Shown here piece by piece: positions 1 to 9,247 of a stretch of DNA of 64,000 nt. The stretch's first letter is position 1; each line of letters starts with the position of its first letter. Source of the stretch: Corynebacterium falsenii (GTDB lineage: Bacteria; Actinomycetota; Actinomycetes; Mycobacteriales; Mycobacteriaceae). The position numbers and the translations under genes are program-made. Location of the stretch: assembly GCF_020099275.1 (NCBI RefSeq), contig NZ_CP083646.1:1364001-1428000 (forward strand), read 5' to 3'. The notes under the pieces were generated by a model, which worked only from the letters and a program-made list of their open reading frames with translations, ran no database searches and was not told the origin of the DNA.

Positions 1-279
1 CTCGGTGGTGTCGATCCACGTGATCTGATCGTTGTCGTGCAGACCTTGGACGACCTCATCGCCCGCGTTGAGCTTCTTGCCGTTGACCACGGTGCCCTGG
101 TCGGAGTTGACCAGAGCCACGGGCAAGTCGTTGACCTTGTTGAACGGATCCCAGAATGCCCACAGGTACAGCGCGGAGTAGAGCAGCGGCATCAAGACGA
201 TGGCAATGAGCGCCACCTTGGTGAGTTTGTGGCGCTTGAAGCTCCGAATCTCGGAGTTGAAGTGAAGCCCGGCGATCAT
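1..279 (-). CDS. YhgE/Pip-type membrane protein, N-terminal part (cut by window edge)
   Basis: Reading the minus strand from the ATG at 279 gives 93 codons with no stop before the window edge. The protein starts with a short basic cytoplasmic segment, then one hydrophobic helix (about residues 23-42, VALIAIVLMPLLYSALYLWA), then an extracytoplasmic stretch containing DPFNKVNDLPVALVNSDQG. This arrangement and the 'LPVALVNxDxG' motif are typical of the N-terminus of YhgE/Pip proteins, large membrane proteins related to ABC-2 permeases. The start codon overlaps the stop of the upstream ATPase gene (ATGA, 276-279), so the two are translationally coupled and probably form one transporter-like complex. 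The substrate is unknown. The C-terminal half lies outside the window. Confidence 0.85.
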   Translation of the reverse strand, partial: MIAGLHFNSEIRSFKRHKLTKVALIAIVLMPLLYSALYLWAFWDPFNKVNDLPVALVNSDQGTVVNGKKLNAGDEVVQGLHDNDQITWIDTTE

Positions 280-1001
280 GCGTAATCTCCTTCTGGTGCG
301 AGCCCTACGTGCTCCGGCACTGCGTGTCCGAGGTTGGTATCCAATTCAATGACTTCCACGGGTTCGATCATGTCCGTGATCGGGTTGACGGAATTGACGA
401 CCACGGGGATGTCGTTGCTGATGCGCTGCAGCATGTGCAGCAGCACTTCGCGGTCGCCCATTTCACGAACCTGCTCGAGGTCGTCCATGACGAGCATCTC
501 GATCGGTCCGCCGTGAGCCGGGTGCAGCGCCAGGCTGATACGCATGAGCTGCTTGTCGAGGTTGGTGAGCTGGCTGATGTAGACGTCCAGCGGGGGAAGG
601 TCGCGGTCGCCATAGACATAACCGCAGAACTCGCGGAGGTCGTCTTCGTCGGCCTTGCGGATTGGTGCGAACCAGACCTTCTGCCACGCCTTGTTTTCGG
701 TCAGGATGTCCTGCACCTTCACGGAGCGTTCCAGCAGATCAATCTGGTCGACGCCAGCAATGGCGACATGCTTTTGGATATGCGTATGTTTCGTCATTCC
801 GAGCACCTCTAGGTGCCCATCAGAGAGCTTCATACGCCCCGAAAGAACCAGCGCCAAGGCCGTTCGGCCCGACCCGCCGGCGCCGAGGAGATTGGTGAGA
901 CCCTGCGCGGGGATCTCGAAGTCCAGCGGTCCGAAGACCTTACCCTCGTCACCGGTGAGTGAGATCCCCTCCGCCTTCACGGCCACATGGTTATCCGCCA
1001 T
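276..1001 (-). CDS. ABC transporter-type ATP-binding protein paired with YhgE/Pip protein
   Basis: This 241-residue protein has an ABC ATPase fold: a P-loop at about residues 40-48 (GAGGSGRT), an acidic Walker B-like strand (EMLVMDDLEQV) and a final His/Asn-containing switch region. Two features are degenerate. The P-loop has Arg where the catalytic Lys normally sits, and the LSGGQ signature is replaced by a sequence around QLTNLDKQ. I recall such Arg-containing P-loops in the ATPase partners of actinobacterial YhgE proteins, so this may be a family trait. The ATG at 999-1001 has a GAGGAAG ribosome-binding site about 10 nt upstream. It would act at the inner face of the membrane with the downstream YhgE/Pip protein. 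Whether it hydrolyses ATP normally cannot be told from sequence. Confidence 0.8.
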   Translation of the reverse strand: MADNHVAVKAEGISLTGDEGKVFGPLDFEIPAQGLTNLLGAGGSGRTALALVLSGRMKLSDGHLEVLGMTKHTHIQKHVAIAGVDQIDLLERSVKVQDILTENKAWQKVWFAPIRKADEDDLREFCGYVYGDRDLPPLDVYISQLTNLDKQLMRISLALHPAHGGPIEMLVMDDLEQVREMGDREVLLHMLQRISNDIPVVVNSVNPITDMIEPVEVIELDTNLGHAVPEHVGLAPEGDYA

Positions 1002-1241
1002 CAGCGATCACATCTTCCTCACAGTAAAAACAACACCCGGCCCGGCTCGTCAGGACAGGTATGTATGTGGATATATCTTTTGTGCAATGTAGGCCAATTT
1101 ACGCCCCAAGCAACGAAAAGTGAAACCTCACTCAATACTTTATAGCCACGGCCCAGTTGCGTCCGCTCAACCCAGAATTACCCCCACGATCCGTCGGAAT
1201 AAGTGAGCAGTGCGAGCTGGTGGCGTCGACACTAAAAGGGA

Positions 1242-1271
1242 AAGCCCCGGCCCGAGGACGGGCCGAGGCTT
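1242..1271 (-). terminator. Rho-independent terminator of glnA
   Basis: A GC-rich inverted repeat (AAGCCTCGGCCC / GGGCCGGGGCTT on the minus strand, loop about 6 nt) is followed by TTCCCTTTTA. It lies 21 nt after the glnA stop codon. Confidence 0.8.
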
Positions 1272-1291
1272 CAACGATCGGGGGCGAGCTA

Positions 1292-2728
1292 CTAGCAGTC
1301 GAAGTAGAGCTCGAACTCCTGCGGGGTCGGGCGCAGGCGAACCGGAGCGATCTCGTAGTCGTACTTGTAGGCGATGTAGGTGTCGATGAGGTCATCGGTG
1401 AACACGCCGCCTTCGGTGAGGAACTCGTGATCCTCTTCCAGGGACTTCAGGGAAGCCTCAAGGGAGGTCGGGGCCTGCGGAATGTCCTTGGCCTCCTCCG
1501 GCGGGAGCTCGTAGAGGTCCTTGTCGACCGGAGCGTGCGGCTCGATGCGGTTCTTGATGCCGTCCAGGCCGGCCAGCATCATGGCAGCGAAGCCGAAGTA
1601 CGGGTTGCCGGACGGGTCCGGAGCGCGGAACTCGATGCGCTTCGCCTTCGGATTGGAGCCGGTGATCGGGATACGCACGGCAGCGGAACGGTTACGCTGC
1701 GAGTACACCAGGTTGATCGGAGCCTCGAAGCCCGGCACCAAGCGGTGGTAGGAGTTCAGGGTCGGGTTGGTGAAGGCCAACACGGAACCAGCGTGCTTGA
1801 GGATACCGCCGATGTAGTAACGGGCGGTGTCGGAGAGGCCAGCGTAGCCGGACTCATCGAAGAACAGCGGCTTGCCTTCCTTCCACAGGGACTGGTGAGC
1901 GTGCATGCCCGAACCGTTGTCGCCTGCCAGGGGCTTCGGCATGAAGGTGGCGGACTTGCCAGCGTTCCATGCGGTGTTCTTGATGATGTACTTGAAGGTC
2001 TGCAGGTCATCCGCAGCGTGCAGCAGGGTGTTGAACTTGTAGTTGATCTCCTGCTGACCACCGGTGCCGACCTCGTGGTGCGCGCGCTCCAGGTCGAAGC
2101 CGGCGTTGATGAGGTTGCGGGACATGTCGTCGCGCAGGTCCTGGTAGTGGTCGTACGGTGCGACGGGGAAGTAGCCGCCCTTCATGCGGGTCTTGTAGCC
2201 ACGGTTCTGGGTGCCGTCCGGGTTGAACTCGGAGCCACGGTTCCACCAGCCCTCAACGGAGTCAACCTCGTAGAAGGAGCGGTTGGTCTCTGCCTCGTAG
2301 CGAACGGAGTCGAAGAGGTAGAACTCTGCCTCTGCGCCGAAGTAGCAGGTGTCAGCCACGCCAGTGGAAGCCAGGTACTGCTCGGCCTTGCGGGCAACGT
2401 TGCGCGGGTCGCGAGAGAACGGCTCGCGGGTGAAGGGATCGTGGACAAAGAACTTGATGTTCAACGTCTTGGCCTTGCGGAACGGATCGATCTTCGCGGT
2501 GGCCAGATCCGGCAGCAGGTTCATGTCCGACTCTTCGATGGTGGTGAAACCGCGGACGGAAGAACCATCGAACGCCAGGCCCTCTTCAGCAACCTCCTCA
2601 TCGAACGCTTCGGCGGGGATGGTGAAGTGCTGCTCGATGCCGGGGACATCGGTGAAGCGCACATCGACGAACTCTACGTCATTATCCTTGATGTACTTGA
2701 CGACATCTTCTGCTGTCTTGAATGACAC
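1292..2728 (-). CDS. glnA: Glutamine synthetase, type I
   Basis: GlnA makes glutamine from glutamate, ammonium and ATP in the cytoplasm and is the main ammonium-assimilating enzyme. The 478-residue length fits the dodecameric GSI family. Visible hallmarks are the beta-grasp N-terminus with [10 protein letters not shown], the catalytic block containing [14 protein letters not shown], the NRSAAVRIP glutamate-binding segment, and [10 protein letters not shown], whose Tyr matches the adenylylation site of the beta subtype. The start is GTG at 2726-2728 with AAGGAACG upstream. The gene is monocistronic: a terminator follows at 1242-1271 and a 331-bp upstream region precedes it. Nitrogen control by AmtR and carbon control by GlxR are known for C. 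glutamicum glnA. I see a GlxR-like box here but no convincing AmtR box. Confidence 0.97.
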   Translation of the reverse strand: MSFKTAEDVVKYIKDNDVEFVDVRFTDVPGIEQHFTIPAEAFDEEVAEEGLAFDGSSVRGFTTIEESDMNLLPDLATAKIDPFRKAKTLNIKFFVHDPFTREPFSRDPRNVARKAEQYLASTGVADTCYFGAEAEFYLFDSVRYEAETNRSFYEVDSVEGWWNRGSEFNPDGTQNRGYKTRMKGGYFPVAPYDHYQDLRDDMSRNLINAGFDLERAHHEVGTGGQQEINYKFNTLLHAADDLQTFKYIIKNTAWNAGKSATFMPKPLAGDNGSGMHAHQSLWKEGKPLFFDESGYAGLSDTARYYIGGILKHAGSVLAFTNPTLNSYHRLVPGFEAPINLVYSQRNRSAAVRIPITGSNPKAKRIEFRAPDPSGNPYFGFAAMMLAGLDGIKNRIEPHAPVDKDLYELPPEEAKDIPQAPTSLEASLKSLEEDHEFLTEGGVFTDDLIDTYIAYKYDYEIAPVRLRPTPQEFELYFDC

Positions 2729-2880
2729 TGTCTAAATCCGTTCCTTGCAGTTGGAATCTTGCTGAGTAGCGGGGGGCACGGTGTTCCGGATGAACACTGT
2801 TCTCCTCTGCACACCACGAGATGATAGCCAGCAGTTGTTGCTCAACTGTCACCTCAATGTTTCGTGCTTATTAACTCTGT

Positions 2881-2896
2881 TGTGTCGCTTGTCACA
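2881..2896. promoter_or_regulatory. GlxR-like (Crp-family) operator upstream of glnA
   Basis: The sequence TGTGTCGCTTGTCACA matches the corynebacterial GlxR consensus TGTGA-N6-TCACA at 9 of 10 half-site positions. It lies about 150 bp upstream of the glnA start. Binding is inferred from sequence only. Confidence 0.55.
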
Positions 2897-3019
2897 AAGT
2901 AGTAATCGCGTAACAAAGGCGCCACACCACCAACCATACGCATATACGCGGACAACGCGCGCAGTTCAACGGGATTTTAACGCCGTGCAAGGCTACGCGG
3001 GGGTTGGATTGCGTGGCGA

Positions 3020-3047
3020 TTGTGCGCACCTAGCCAGGACAGATAAT
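3020..3047 (+). promoter_or_regulatory. Predicted promoter of the RDD gene
   Basis: TTGTGC (3020-3025) and GATAAT (3042-3047) are separated by 16 bp. The ATG at 3060 begins 13 nt after the -10 element and has no Shine-Dalgarno sequence, so the transcript would have a very short leader or none. Confidence 0.5.
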
Positions 3048-3059
3048 GTTTGAAGCATC

Positions 3060-3536
3060 ATGAGTGAAAAGCGCACGTGGCTCGAAGGCCCCCTGGTTCC
3101 AGGTGAAAACGAAGACCCCACCAAGCTCAGTTCCTACCCCGGTGAAAACCTCGGTCTGCCCCGCGAAGGCAAGGGCTCCCTGGCCGGGCTGTTCCCCCGC
3201 ATGGCAGCACTGCTGATCGACTGGTCGATCTGCTACGCGATGGCGGCCATCATCACCCCCAACACCAACTGGTTCGGTGACAACGCCACCGCCTCCATGA
3301 TCTTCTTCATCATCTGGCGCGTGGTCACGGTCTGGCTGTTCGCCCAGTCTCCCGGACACGCCATCATGGGCATCGGTGTGGCCCGCATCGACGACCCCTC
3401 CCAGCGAGTGGGGCTGTGGCGCTCGGTGGTCCGCGTGATCTTTACGATCTTCCTTCTGCCGCCGGTCATCCAGGACACCGACGGCCGTGGCATGCACGAC
3501 CGCGCCACGGGTACCGCGGTGATCCGCACCCGCTAG
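3060..3536 (+). CDS. RDD family integral membrane protein
   Basis: The 158-residue protein begins with a 45-residue soluble, Pro/Gly-rich N-terminus and then has an RDD domain: FPRMAALLIDWSICYAM holds the Arg-Asp pair, followed by a second helix and the GHAIMGIGVARID turn. The last helix ends in a QDTDGRGMHDRATGTAV motif, where the second conserved Asp lies. RDD proteins are small multi-spanning membrane proteins of mostly unknown role. Some have been proposed as ion antiporters, which I do not claim here. It is transcribed divergently from glnA and ends at a bidirectional terminator. The ATG at 3060 is chosen because no earlier in-frame start fits the promoter. Confidence 0.85.
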   Translation: MSEKRTWLEGPLVPGENEDPTKLSSYPGENLGLPREGKGSLAGLFPRMAALLIDWSICYAMAAIITPNTNWFGDNATASMIFFIIWRVVTVWLFAQSPGHAIMGIGVARIDDPSQRVGLWRSVVRVIFTIFLLPPVIQDTDGRGMHDRATGTAVIRTR

Positions 3537-3607
3537 CGGCAGGGCACTAGCAGCAGGGCACTAGCGTTCGGGGCATCGCTTCACCCCACACAACAAAGGC
3601 TGGCCCC

Positions 3608-3672
3608 ATAACAAAGGCTCGCTTCCGCACCTTCACGATCGCAATCGTGGAGGGGGAAGCGAGCCTTCGTTA
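3608..3672. terminator. Bidirectional hairpin terminator between RDD gene and DUF4191 gene
   Basis: ATAACAAAGGCTCGCTTCC (3608-3626) pairs with its near-complement at 3655-3672. The inner loop also forms a CACGAT/ATCGTG stem. The long hairpin lies between two converging genes and is rich in A and T at both feet, which suits termination in both directions. Confidence 0.75.
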
Positions 3673-3714
3673 TAGAGGTTATAGAGCAAGAAGCGCTAGC
3701 GCGTTGGGTAAGTT

Positions 3715-4488
3715 TTAGCGCTTCTTGCTGCGCTCCGCAGCGCGGCGTGCACGGCGGTTCATACCGGACATCTGGCCGCCCTTGGGCATATAACCCTTCG
3801 GAATAGCATTCTGCGGGGAGTTCAACCGAGAGATGGACTCCACGCGACTGTTCAGCGCGTCCACCTCGTCCTTCTTAATGTTGCGAGGCATCCGCATAAG
3901 GTGGCTCTGCAGCTTCTTAATCGGAACCTGGCCCTCGCCGTCGCCGACCATGACGTCATAGATCGGGGTCTTGCCAAGGATGCGGGCGAGCTTCTTGCGC
4001 TCCTGTGCAATCATCGGCTTCACGCGACGCTCCGACCCCTCACCAACGAGGATCACACCCGGGGTACCGACCACGCGGTGCACGGCATCCATGTGGGTGT
4101 TGCTGGCCACGCCCGGCTCGGTGATCCACTTCATGCCCACGCCGTTTTTCATGTTCTGCAGCGCCCACGCTGCAGCACCGGCCTCCCCTTCGATCTGGTC
4201 GTACACGCCCTGCTGCAAGCGGCGGCTGAAGACCCACATTGCCGCGGCCGCGCCGATGAAGATGCCGAGGATCAGGTTCAGCCACCAATAACCCCACACG
4301 GTGCTGAGCAGCAGCAACAGTACTACGGGCACGAGGAATGCCAGCAGCATGTACGGGATCAGCTTCTTATCCCGCCCCTTCTGCAGCTTAAAGGCCTGCC
4401 ACAGCTGGGAACGAGTCTGCTTGCGTCGTTCCCGCTTGGCGGCCTTCTCAGCCTTCTTGTTTTCCTTTTCGCGGATGTCTTTCGCCAT
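3715..4488 (-). CDS. DUF4191 domain-containing membrane protein
   Basis: The 257-residue protein starts at ATG 4486-4488 (MAKDIREKENKKAEKAAK). The open frame continues further upstream but crosses a terminator, and the homologous N-terminus is the lysine-rich segment. After this basic coiled stretch come two adjacent membrane helices (about residues 45-95, rich in Leu, Val and Trp), then a cytoplasmic domain with GVGMKWITEPGV and GTPGVILVGEG. The C-terminus is very basic. This matches DUF4191, a family found next to lipA in Actinobacteria. The function is unknown. The lipA terminator at 4534-4571 lies between the genes, so it probably has its own promoter or depends on read-through. Confidence 0.85.
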   Translation of the reverse strand: MAKDIREKENKKAEKAAKRERRKQTRSQLWQAFKLQKGRDKKLIPYMLLAFLVPVVLLLLLSTVWGYWWLNLILGIFIGAAAAMWVFSRRLQQGVYDQIEGEAGAAAWALQNMKNGVGMKWITEPGVASNTHMDAVHRVVGTPGVILVGEGSERRVKPMIAQERKKLARILGKTPIYDVMVGDGEGQVPIKKLQSHLMRMPRNIKKDEVDALNSRVESISRLNSPQNAIPKGYMPKGGQMSGMNRRARRAAERSKKR

Positions 4489-4533
4489 AATCACCACAAT
4501 AGGCGATGACACAACAGCGCTAAAAAAGAAGCA

Positions 4534-4571
4534 GCCGCGTTTCCCCACATTCTTCACAGGGGAAACGCGGC
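4534..4571 (-). terminator. Rho-independent terminator of lipA
   Basis: On the minus strand GCCGCGTTTCCCC pairs with GGGGAAACGCGGC (12-nt loop) and is followed by TGCTTCTTTTTTAG. It sits 88 nt after the lipA stop. Confidence 0.85.
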
Positions 4572-4658
4572 GCTCCATCGCTTGCGGCCGGTTCGTGCGG
4601 GCTGGTGGCGTCAAAAAGGAAAAGAGAAAACGCAACAACCAGAACCGGCGAGGTGCAG

Positions 4659-5708
4659 CTACACGCGGGCGGACGACACCGGCGTGTCTTCCGAAGCACC
4701 GTAGCGCTTGAGCAGGCTCGAAGCCTCCTGCGCCGTCGTGGAATCCAGCGTGTCCTTGAGGTGGCTCAAGTTCTCCGGGATCTCTTCGCCGCGGGCGATC
4801 TTGGCCTGGGCGAATAGGCGACCTGCGCGGTAAGACGAACGCACCAACGGCCCGGACATGACGGCCTTAATGCCCAGCTCGTAGGCCGCATCGGAGTGCT
4901 GCATGAACTCCTCCGGCTTGACCCAGCGTTCGATCGGGTGGTGCATCTGGCTGGGCCGCAGGTACTGCGTGATGGTCAGGATATCCGTGCCGGCATCGGC
5001 TAGGTCACGGATGGCATCCCGAACCTCTTCCGGCTTCTCGCCCATGCCCAAGATGAGGTTGGACTTCGTCACCAAGCCATAATCATGAGCCGCCTGGATG
5101 ACCTCGAGGGAGCGGTCGTAGCGGAAGGCGGGGCGGATGCGCTTGAAGATGCGCGGCACCGTCTCGAGGTTGTGCGCGAACACCTCAGGCTTCGCATCGA
5201 AGACCTCGCGCAGCAGGTCCGGCTTGTTGGAGAAGTCAGGGGTCAGGTTCTCCACGCCCGTGTTCGGGTTGAGCTCGTGGATCTTGCGCACCACCTCGGC
5301 GTACAGCCACGCGCCCTCGTCATCGAGGTCGTCGCGGGTCACGCCGGTAATCGTGGCGTAGCGCAGCCCCATCTCGCGGATGCTCTCGGCCACGCGACGC
5401 GGCTCGTCGCGGTCGAGGGGGGAGGGGCGGCCGGACTTGATCTGGCAGAAGTCACATCGGCGCGAGCAGGTATCGCCGCCGATGAGGAACGTAGCCTCGC
5501 GGTCCTCCCAGCACTCGTTGATGTTGGGGCAGCCGGCTTCTTGGCACACGGTGTGCAGACCCGCTCCCGCGACCCGTTTTTTCATATCCCGGTATTCGGG
5601 GCCAACCTTGGCGTTGGCGCGAATCCATTTCGGCTTCGCTTCGATCGGGGTCTGGGAATTCTTTGCCTCAATGCGCAGCATACGGCGCCCATCTGCGGTC
5701 ACACTCAT
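4659..5708 (-). CDS. lipA: Lipoyl synthase (radical SAM)
   Basis: LipA inserts two sulfur atoms into protein-bound octanoyl groups, completing lipoylation of E2 and GcvH domains. The 349-residue protein shows the N-terminal cluster Cys set [12 protein letters not shown] and the radical-[11 protein letters not shown] motif (CxxxCxxC), then the [11 protein letters not shown] and NHNLETV-like segments (here [10 protein letters not shown]) that define the family. The C-terminal RSSYRAG motif supplies the conserved Arg-Ser-Ser ligand region. I place the start at ATG 5706-5708 (MSVTADGRR), matching family N-termini. A GTG 9 nt upstream is possible. The gene follows lipB on the same strand (90-bp gap) and acts on octanoyl domains made by LipB. 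The E2 target gene lies just upstream of lipB. Confidence 0.96.
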   Translation of the reverse strand: MSVTADGRRMLRIEAKNSQTPIEAKPKWIRANAKVGPEYRDMKKRVAGAGLHTVCQEAGCPNINECWEDREATFLIGGDTCSRRCDFCQIKSGRPSPLDRDEPRRVAESIREMGLRYATITGVTRDDLDDEGAWLYAEVVRKIHELNPNTGVENLTPDFSNKPDLLREVFDAKPEVFAHNLETVPRIFKRIRPAFRYDRSLEVIQAAHDYGLVTKSNLILGMGEKPEEVRDAIRDLADAGTDILTITQYLRPSQMHHPIERWVKPEEFMQHSDAAYELGIKAVMSGPLVRSSYRAGRLFAQAKIARGEEIPENLSHLKDTLDSTTAQEASSLLKRYGASEDTPVSSARV

Positions 5709-5798
5709 GCGCACCACCCTACGCTTAAACCGTGGGGCTGTGCGAATACCAGTGTGCGAATACCTCTCTGCGCTGGCCTGTCCGCTGAGCGAGAACGG

Positions 5799-6515
5799 CT
5801 ACTGGGTGCCGGTATCGGAGCCGGTGTCGACCGGGAGGTCCCCGTTGAGGGCATCAATGAGGTTTGCCCGCAGGGGTTCTAGCGCATCGTCGACGCCAAC
5901 ATCCCGCCCAAGCTCCTGGGAAATACTGGTCACACCGGCGTCCGACAGCCCACATGGGACGATGTGGTCGTAGTACTCCATGGTGTTGTCGCAGTTCAAG
6001 GCCACCCCGTGCATCGTGACGCCGCGGGTGACGCGAATGCCGATGGCCGCGATCTTGCGCGCGGGTTGGAGCTGCCCGTCGACGATGCCGGCGGGCAGCC
6101 ACACGCCGCTGCGGCCCTCGACGCGCCCGACGCTGTCGAGGCCGAAACCTCGGCACGTCTCGATGAGAGCTTGCTCGAGCCGACGGACGTAGTCGACGAC
6201 ATCGACGGGATCCGCTAGCTGGATGAGGGGATAAGCCACGAGCTGACCGGGACCGTGCCAGGTGATGCGACCGCCGCGGTCGACGTCCACGACGGGCAGC
6301 CCGTTGGTGGGGCGGTCGGAGTCCTCAGTGCGCTTGCCCGCGGTGTATGTGGGCGGATGTTGGAGTAGGAGGATACGGTCGCGGATCTCCCCGTTGGCGC
6401 GCTGGGCGGCGAGTTCGGCCTGTCGCTTCCACGTTTCTTCGTAGTCCACGAGTCCGAGCTCCTCGACGTCAATGTCTTCAGAGCTGCGGCGGATACTTCC
6501 ATGCTGAAAACCCAT
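5799..6515 (-). CDS. lipB: Octanoyl-[ACP]:protein N-octanoyltransferase
   Basis: LipB transfers octanoate from acyl carrier protein to the lipoyl-domain lysine. The protein has 238 residues from the ATG at 6513-6515. An upstream in-frame start is less likely because the family N-terminus aligns near here. Hallmarks are TYTAGKRT, the substrate loop [31 protein letters not shown] with the catalytic Lys, and [13 protein letters not shown] with the catalytic Cys. The last 15 residues are rich in Asp, Gly and Thr and probably disordered. It stands between the E2 gene (upstream, with its own terminator at 6615-6652) and lipA (downstream), so the whole lipoylation pathway and its main substrate sit together. 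Confidence 0.96.
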   Translation of the reverse strand: MGFQHGSIRRSSEDIDVEELGLVDYEETWKRQAELAAQRANGEIRDRILLLQHPPTYTAGKRTEDSDRPTNGLPVVDVDRGGRITWHGPGQLVAYPLIQLADPVDVVDYVRRLEQALIETCRGFGLDSVGRVEGRSGVWLPAGIVDGQLQPARKIAAIGIRVTRGVTMHGVALNCDNTMEYYDHIVPCGLSDAGVTSISQELGRDVGVDDALEPLRANLIDALNGDLPVDTGSDTGTQ

Positions 6516-6614
6516 GGGCGTAATGCTACTCCCCGTGTGCAGGCGCGGTGGCACTTCCCGGGGGATTGGCGGGGACGTGCTGGAAGCTCGTGCTGGAAAC
6601 TATGGCAATGGCGA

Positions 6615-6652
6615 AGCCCCGGCGCCTCCGCGAGTGCGGGGGCGCCGGGGCT
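6615..6652 (-). terminator. Terminator of the E2 acyltransferase gene
   Basis: AGCCCCGGCGCC and GGCGCCGGGGCT form a perfect 12-bp stem with a 14-nt loop, 40 nt downstream of the E2 stop. There is no long T-run, so it may work as a strong hairpin. Confidence 0.65.
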
Positions 6653-6692
6653 CAATGCTCACCGGCTGTGTGCCGGTTGCTTACCGGGGCCG

Positions 6693-8996
6693 TTAGGACA
6701 GCTCGAGATCCTCGGTGAAGTCGATGTTCTCGAGGCGATCCCGGACGGTGGACATGAACCGGCCGGCATCTGCGCCGTCGATGACCTGGTGATCGTAGGT
6801 GATCGGCAGGTACACCATGTCGCGGATGCCGATGGCCTCGCCGTTGTCCTCGGACAGAACAACTGGGCGCTTCACGATGGCACCGGTGCCGATCATGGCT
6901 GCCTGCGGCGGAACCAAGATGCAGGTGTCCGTCAGGGCGCCCTCGGAGCCGATGTTGGAGATCGTGAAGGTACCACCGCTCAGATCGTGCGGCTTGAGCT
7001 TCTTGTTGCGGACGCGGTCAGCGATGTCCACGATGGCCTTGGCCAGCTCCACGAGGCTCATATCCTGTGCATCGTGGATGACCGGGCTGAGCAGGCCGTC
7101 CTTGGTGTCCACAGCGATGCCCAGGTTGACCTTGCCGTGGTAGGTCATTTCCTTGGTGCCAGCGTCGTAGGAGGCGTTGACATTCGGGTGGGTGACCAGT
7201 GCTTCCACGATGGCCTTGGCGAAGAACGGCAGGTAGGTGAGGTTCACGCCGTGCTTGTCGGCGAACGCCTTCTTGTTCTCCTTGCGCAGCTCGGAGACGC
7301 GAGTCATGTCGACCTCGTGCACCTGGGTGAGCTGAGCAGCGGAGTGCAGGGACTCCAGGGTGGTCTTCGCGGTGATCTCGCGGATGCGGTTGACACGCTT
7401 CGTGGTGCCACGCAGGCCCTGCTTGTCGGGATCAACCTTGAAGCTGGAGGCGCGGGGACCGGCCACAGCGGCAGCCTTGGCGGCCGGGCTGTTGTCGGTA
7501 GCAGCCTTCGCGGAGGAGCCGCCCTGCTGGCCACCCTCGGCGGCTGCGAGAACGTCCTGCTTGCGGATGCGGCCGCCGACTCCGGTGCCCTCGATGGTGG
7601 AGAGGTCAACGTTGTGCTTGTCGGCCAGCTTGCGCACCAGCGGGGTGACGTACGGCAGGTTGCCCTCGGAGGGCTCGGAGGAGCTTCCGTGGCCAGGCTC
7701 GGTCTTGCCGGACTTGTCCTCGACCTCGCTGGGCTTCTCGGAGGAGGTGACTTCCTTGGCTGCCTCGGAGCTGTCGTCCTTCTCAGCCTTTTCAGCCTTC
7801 TTGTCTTCCTTTTCGTCCTCGTCAGAGGACTTCTTTTCGTCCTTCTCTTCGGACTTGTCGGCGTCCTTGTCCTCGTCGGCAGAATCGTCGGAGTCGTCAG
7901 AATCATCAGCGTCGTCGGAGCCGGAGGCTGCGTCGGCGTCGCCGATGCGGGCGATGACCGCGCCGACGTCCACGGTGTCGTCTTCCTCAGCGAGGATTTC
8001 GACCAGGGTGCCTGCCACGGGGGAGGGGATCTCGGTGTCAACCTTGTCGGTGGAGACCTCGAGGAGCGGTTCGTCGACCTCGACCTCGTCGCCGACCTTC
8101 TTCAGCCACTGGGTGATGGTGCCCTCGGTGACGGACTCGCCGAGCTCCGGCATGGTGACGTCCTCAGCCTCGCCCTTGGAGGAAGAGCCGGACTTCTTCT
8201 CGGACTTCTCGGACTTGTCAGACTTCTCGTCCTCGTCAGAGGACTTCTTTTCGTCCTTCTCTTCGGACTTGTCGGCGTCCTTGTCCTCGTCGGCAGAATC
8301 GTCGGAGTCGTCAGAATCATCAGCGTCGTCGGAGCCGGAGGCTGCGTCGGCGTCGCCGATGCGGGCGATGACCTCGCCGACGTCCACGGTGTCGTCTTCC
8401 TCAGCGAGGATTTCGACCAGGGTGCCTGCCACGGGGGAGGGGATCTCGGTGTCAACCTTGTCGGTGGAGACCTCGAGGAGCGGTTCGTCGACCTCGACCT
8501 CGTCGCCGACCTTCTTCAGCCACTGGGTGATGGTGCCCTCGGTGACGGACTCGCCGAGCTCCGGCATGGTGACGTCCTCAGCCTCGCCCTTGGAGGAAGA
8601 GCCGGACTTCTTCTCGGACTTGTCGGACTTTTCAGCCTTGTCAGACTTCTCGTCCTCGTCAGCGTCCTTCTCGTCATCCTTGTCTGCAGCGTCATCCGAC
8701 TCGTCGGAATCATCCGCATCGTCCTTGCTGGACGAATCGTCGCCGGAAGGCTCTTCGCCCTCTTCGCCGATCTCTGCGATTACGGCACCGACGTCCACGG
8801 TCTCGTCTTCCTCAACCAGGATCTTCAGCAGCACGCCAGCCGCCGGGGACGGGATTTCGGTATCGACCTTATCGGTGGAGACCTCAAGCAATGGCTCATC
8901 GACGGCAACCTCGTCGCCGACCTTCTTCAGCCACTGAGTGACGGTGCCCTCAGTTACGGACTCGCCCAGTTCGGGCATTTCGACGGAGTACGCCAT
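6693..8996 (-). CDS. sucB: Dihydrolipoamide acyltransferase (E2) with three lipoyl domains
   Basis: The 767-residue E2 subunit carries acyl groups for the pyruvate (and, in corynebacteria, the shared pyruvate/2-oxoglutarate) dehydrogenase complex. Corynebacterial orthologues are named sucB or aceF. Domains in order: lipoyl 1 (about 3-77, Lys43 in STDKVDTE), lipoyl 2 (about 141-215, Lys180), lipoyl 3 (about 279-353, Lys318), peripheral subunit-binding domain (about 447-486, [16 protein letters not shown]), and catalytic domain (about 530-767) with [13 protein letters not shown] near 735 giving the His/Asp pair. The linkers are extremely rich in Asp, Ser, Glu and Lys. The start is ATG 8994-8996. 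Lipoyl domains 2 and 3 with their linkers are almost identical DNA repeats. The lipB and lipA genes that activate this protein follow downstream. Confidence 0.95.
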   Translation of the reverse strand: MAYSVEMPELGESVTEGTVTQWLKKVGDEVAVDEPLLEVSTDKVDTEIPSPAAGVLLKILVEEDETVDVGAVIAEIGEEGEEPSGDDSSSKDDADDSDESDDAADKDDEKDADEDEKSDKAEKSDKSEKKSGSSSKGEAEDVTMPELGESVTEGTITQWLKKVGDEVEVDEPLLEVSTDKVDTEIPSPVAGTLVEILAEEDDTVDVGEVIARIGDADAASGSDDADDSDDSDDSADEDKDADKSEEKDEKKSSDEDEKSDKSEKSEKKSGSSSKGEAEDVTMPELGESVTEGTITQWLKKVGDEVEVDEPLLEVSTDKVDTEIPSPVAGTLVEILAEEDDTVDVGAVIARIGDADAASGSDDADDSDDSDDSADEDKDADKSEEKDEKKSSDEDEKEDKKAEKAEKDDSSEAAKEVTSSEKPSEVEDKSGKTEPGHGSSSEPSEGNLPYVTPLVRKLADKHNVDLSTIEGTGVGGRIRKQDVLAAAEGGQQGGSSAKAATDNSPAAKAAAVAGPRASSFKVDPDKQGLRGTTKRVNRIREITAKTTLESLHSAAQLTQVHEVDMTRVSELRKENKKAFADKHGVNLTYLPFFAKAIVEALVTHPNVNASYDAGTKEMTYHGKVNLGIAVDTKDGLLSPVIHDAQDMSLVELAKAIVDIADRVRNKKLKPHDLSGGTFTISNIGSEGALTDTCILVPPQAAMIGTGAIVKRPVVLSEDNGEAIGIRDMVYLPITYDHQVIDGADAGRFMSTVRDRLENIDFTEDLELS
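7813..8621. repeat. Tandem 414-bp intragenic duplication (lipoyl domain plus linker)
   Basis: Positions 7813-8207 and 8227-8621 are identical over 395 nt except for one base (G at 7960 versus T at 8374, Ala versus Glu on the coding strand). The period is 414 nt, or 138 codons, and keeps the frame. Lipoyl domain 1 is related but clearly diverged. Confidence 0.95.
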
Positions 8997-9247
8997 GGTG
9001 TCGAAGCTCCTCAAGCTATACGGAAATCAACTTTTGATTGTTTGGTAGAAATACTACATAAGTCTACGCCCCATGCGTGGCCTACCAGGAAGCTACCTCT
9101 GGGCAATGTGCCGCGTCCGGAGACGCGTCTCAGCATTCTCGGGGTTTATTCCGCTAACCGGGGATAACGAACGTCCTGGCTAGCAACAGTGCAGCTTCCA
9201 TAAAGGGGGTACGCATCGCCGACGATGGTCGTTTAGGATGGGGAGCC

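Larger units (their letters stand above)
2729..3059. other. Intergenic region between divergent glnA and RDD gene
   Basis: This 331-bp stretch has no plausible gene. It must carry the glnA promoter (minus strand) and the RDD-gene promoter (plus strand). A GlxR-like palindrome lies at 2881-2896 and a plus-strand promoter at 3020-3047. The glnA leader is long, and I could not fix its -10 element with confidence. Confidence 0.7.

Noticed and set aside
1157..2725. Long open frame on the plus strand opposite glnA (about 522 codons)
   Set aside because: It is the antisense shadow of a highly expressed high-GC gene. Its translation has no recognisable domain, whereas glnA is certain.
6501..9167. 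Plus-strand open frame of about 888 codons opposite the E2 gene
   Set aside because: It results from the repetitive Asp/Ser/Glu linkers read in reverse. The apparent hydrophobic Leu/Val repeats are the complement of acidic codons, not a membrane protein.
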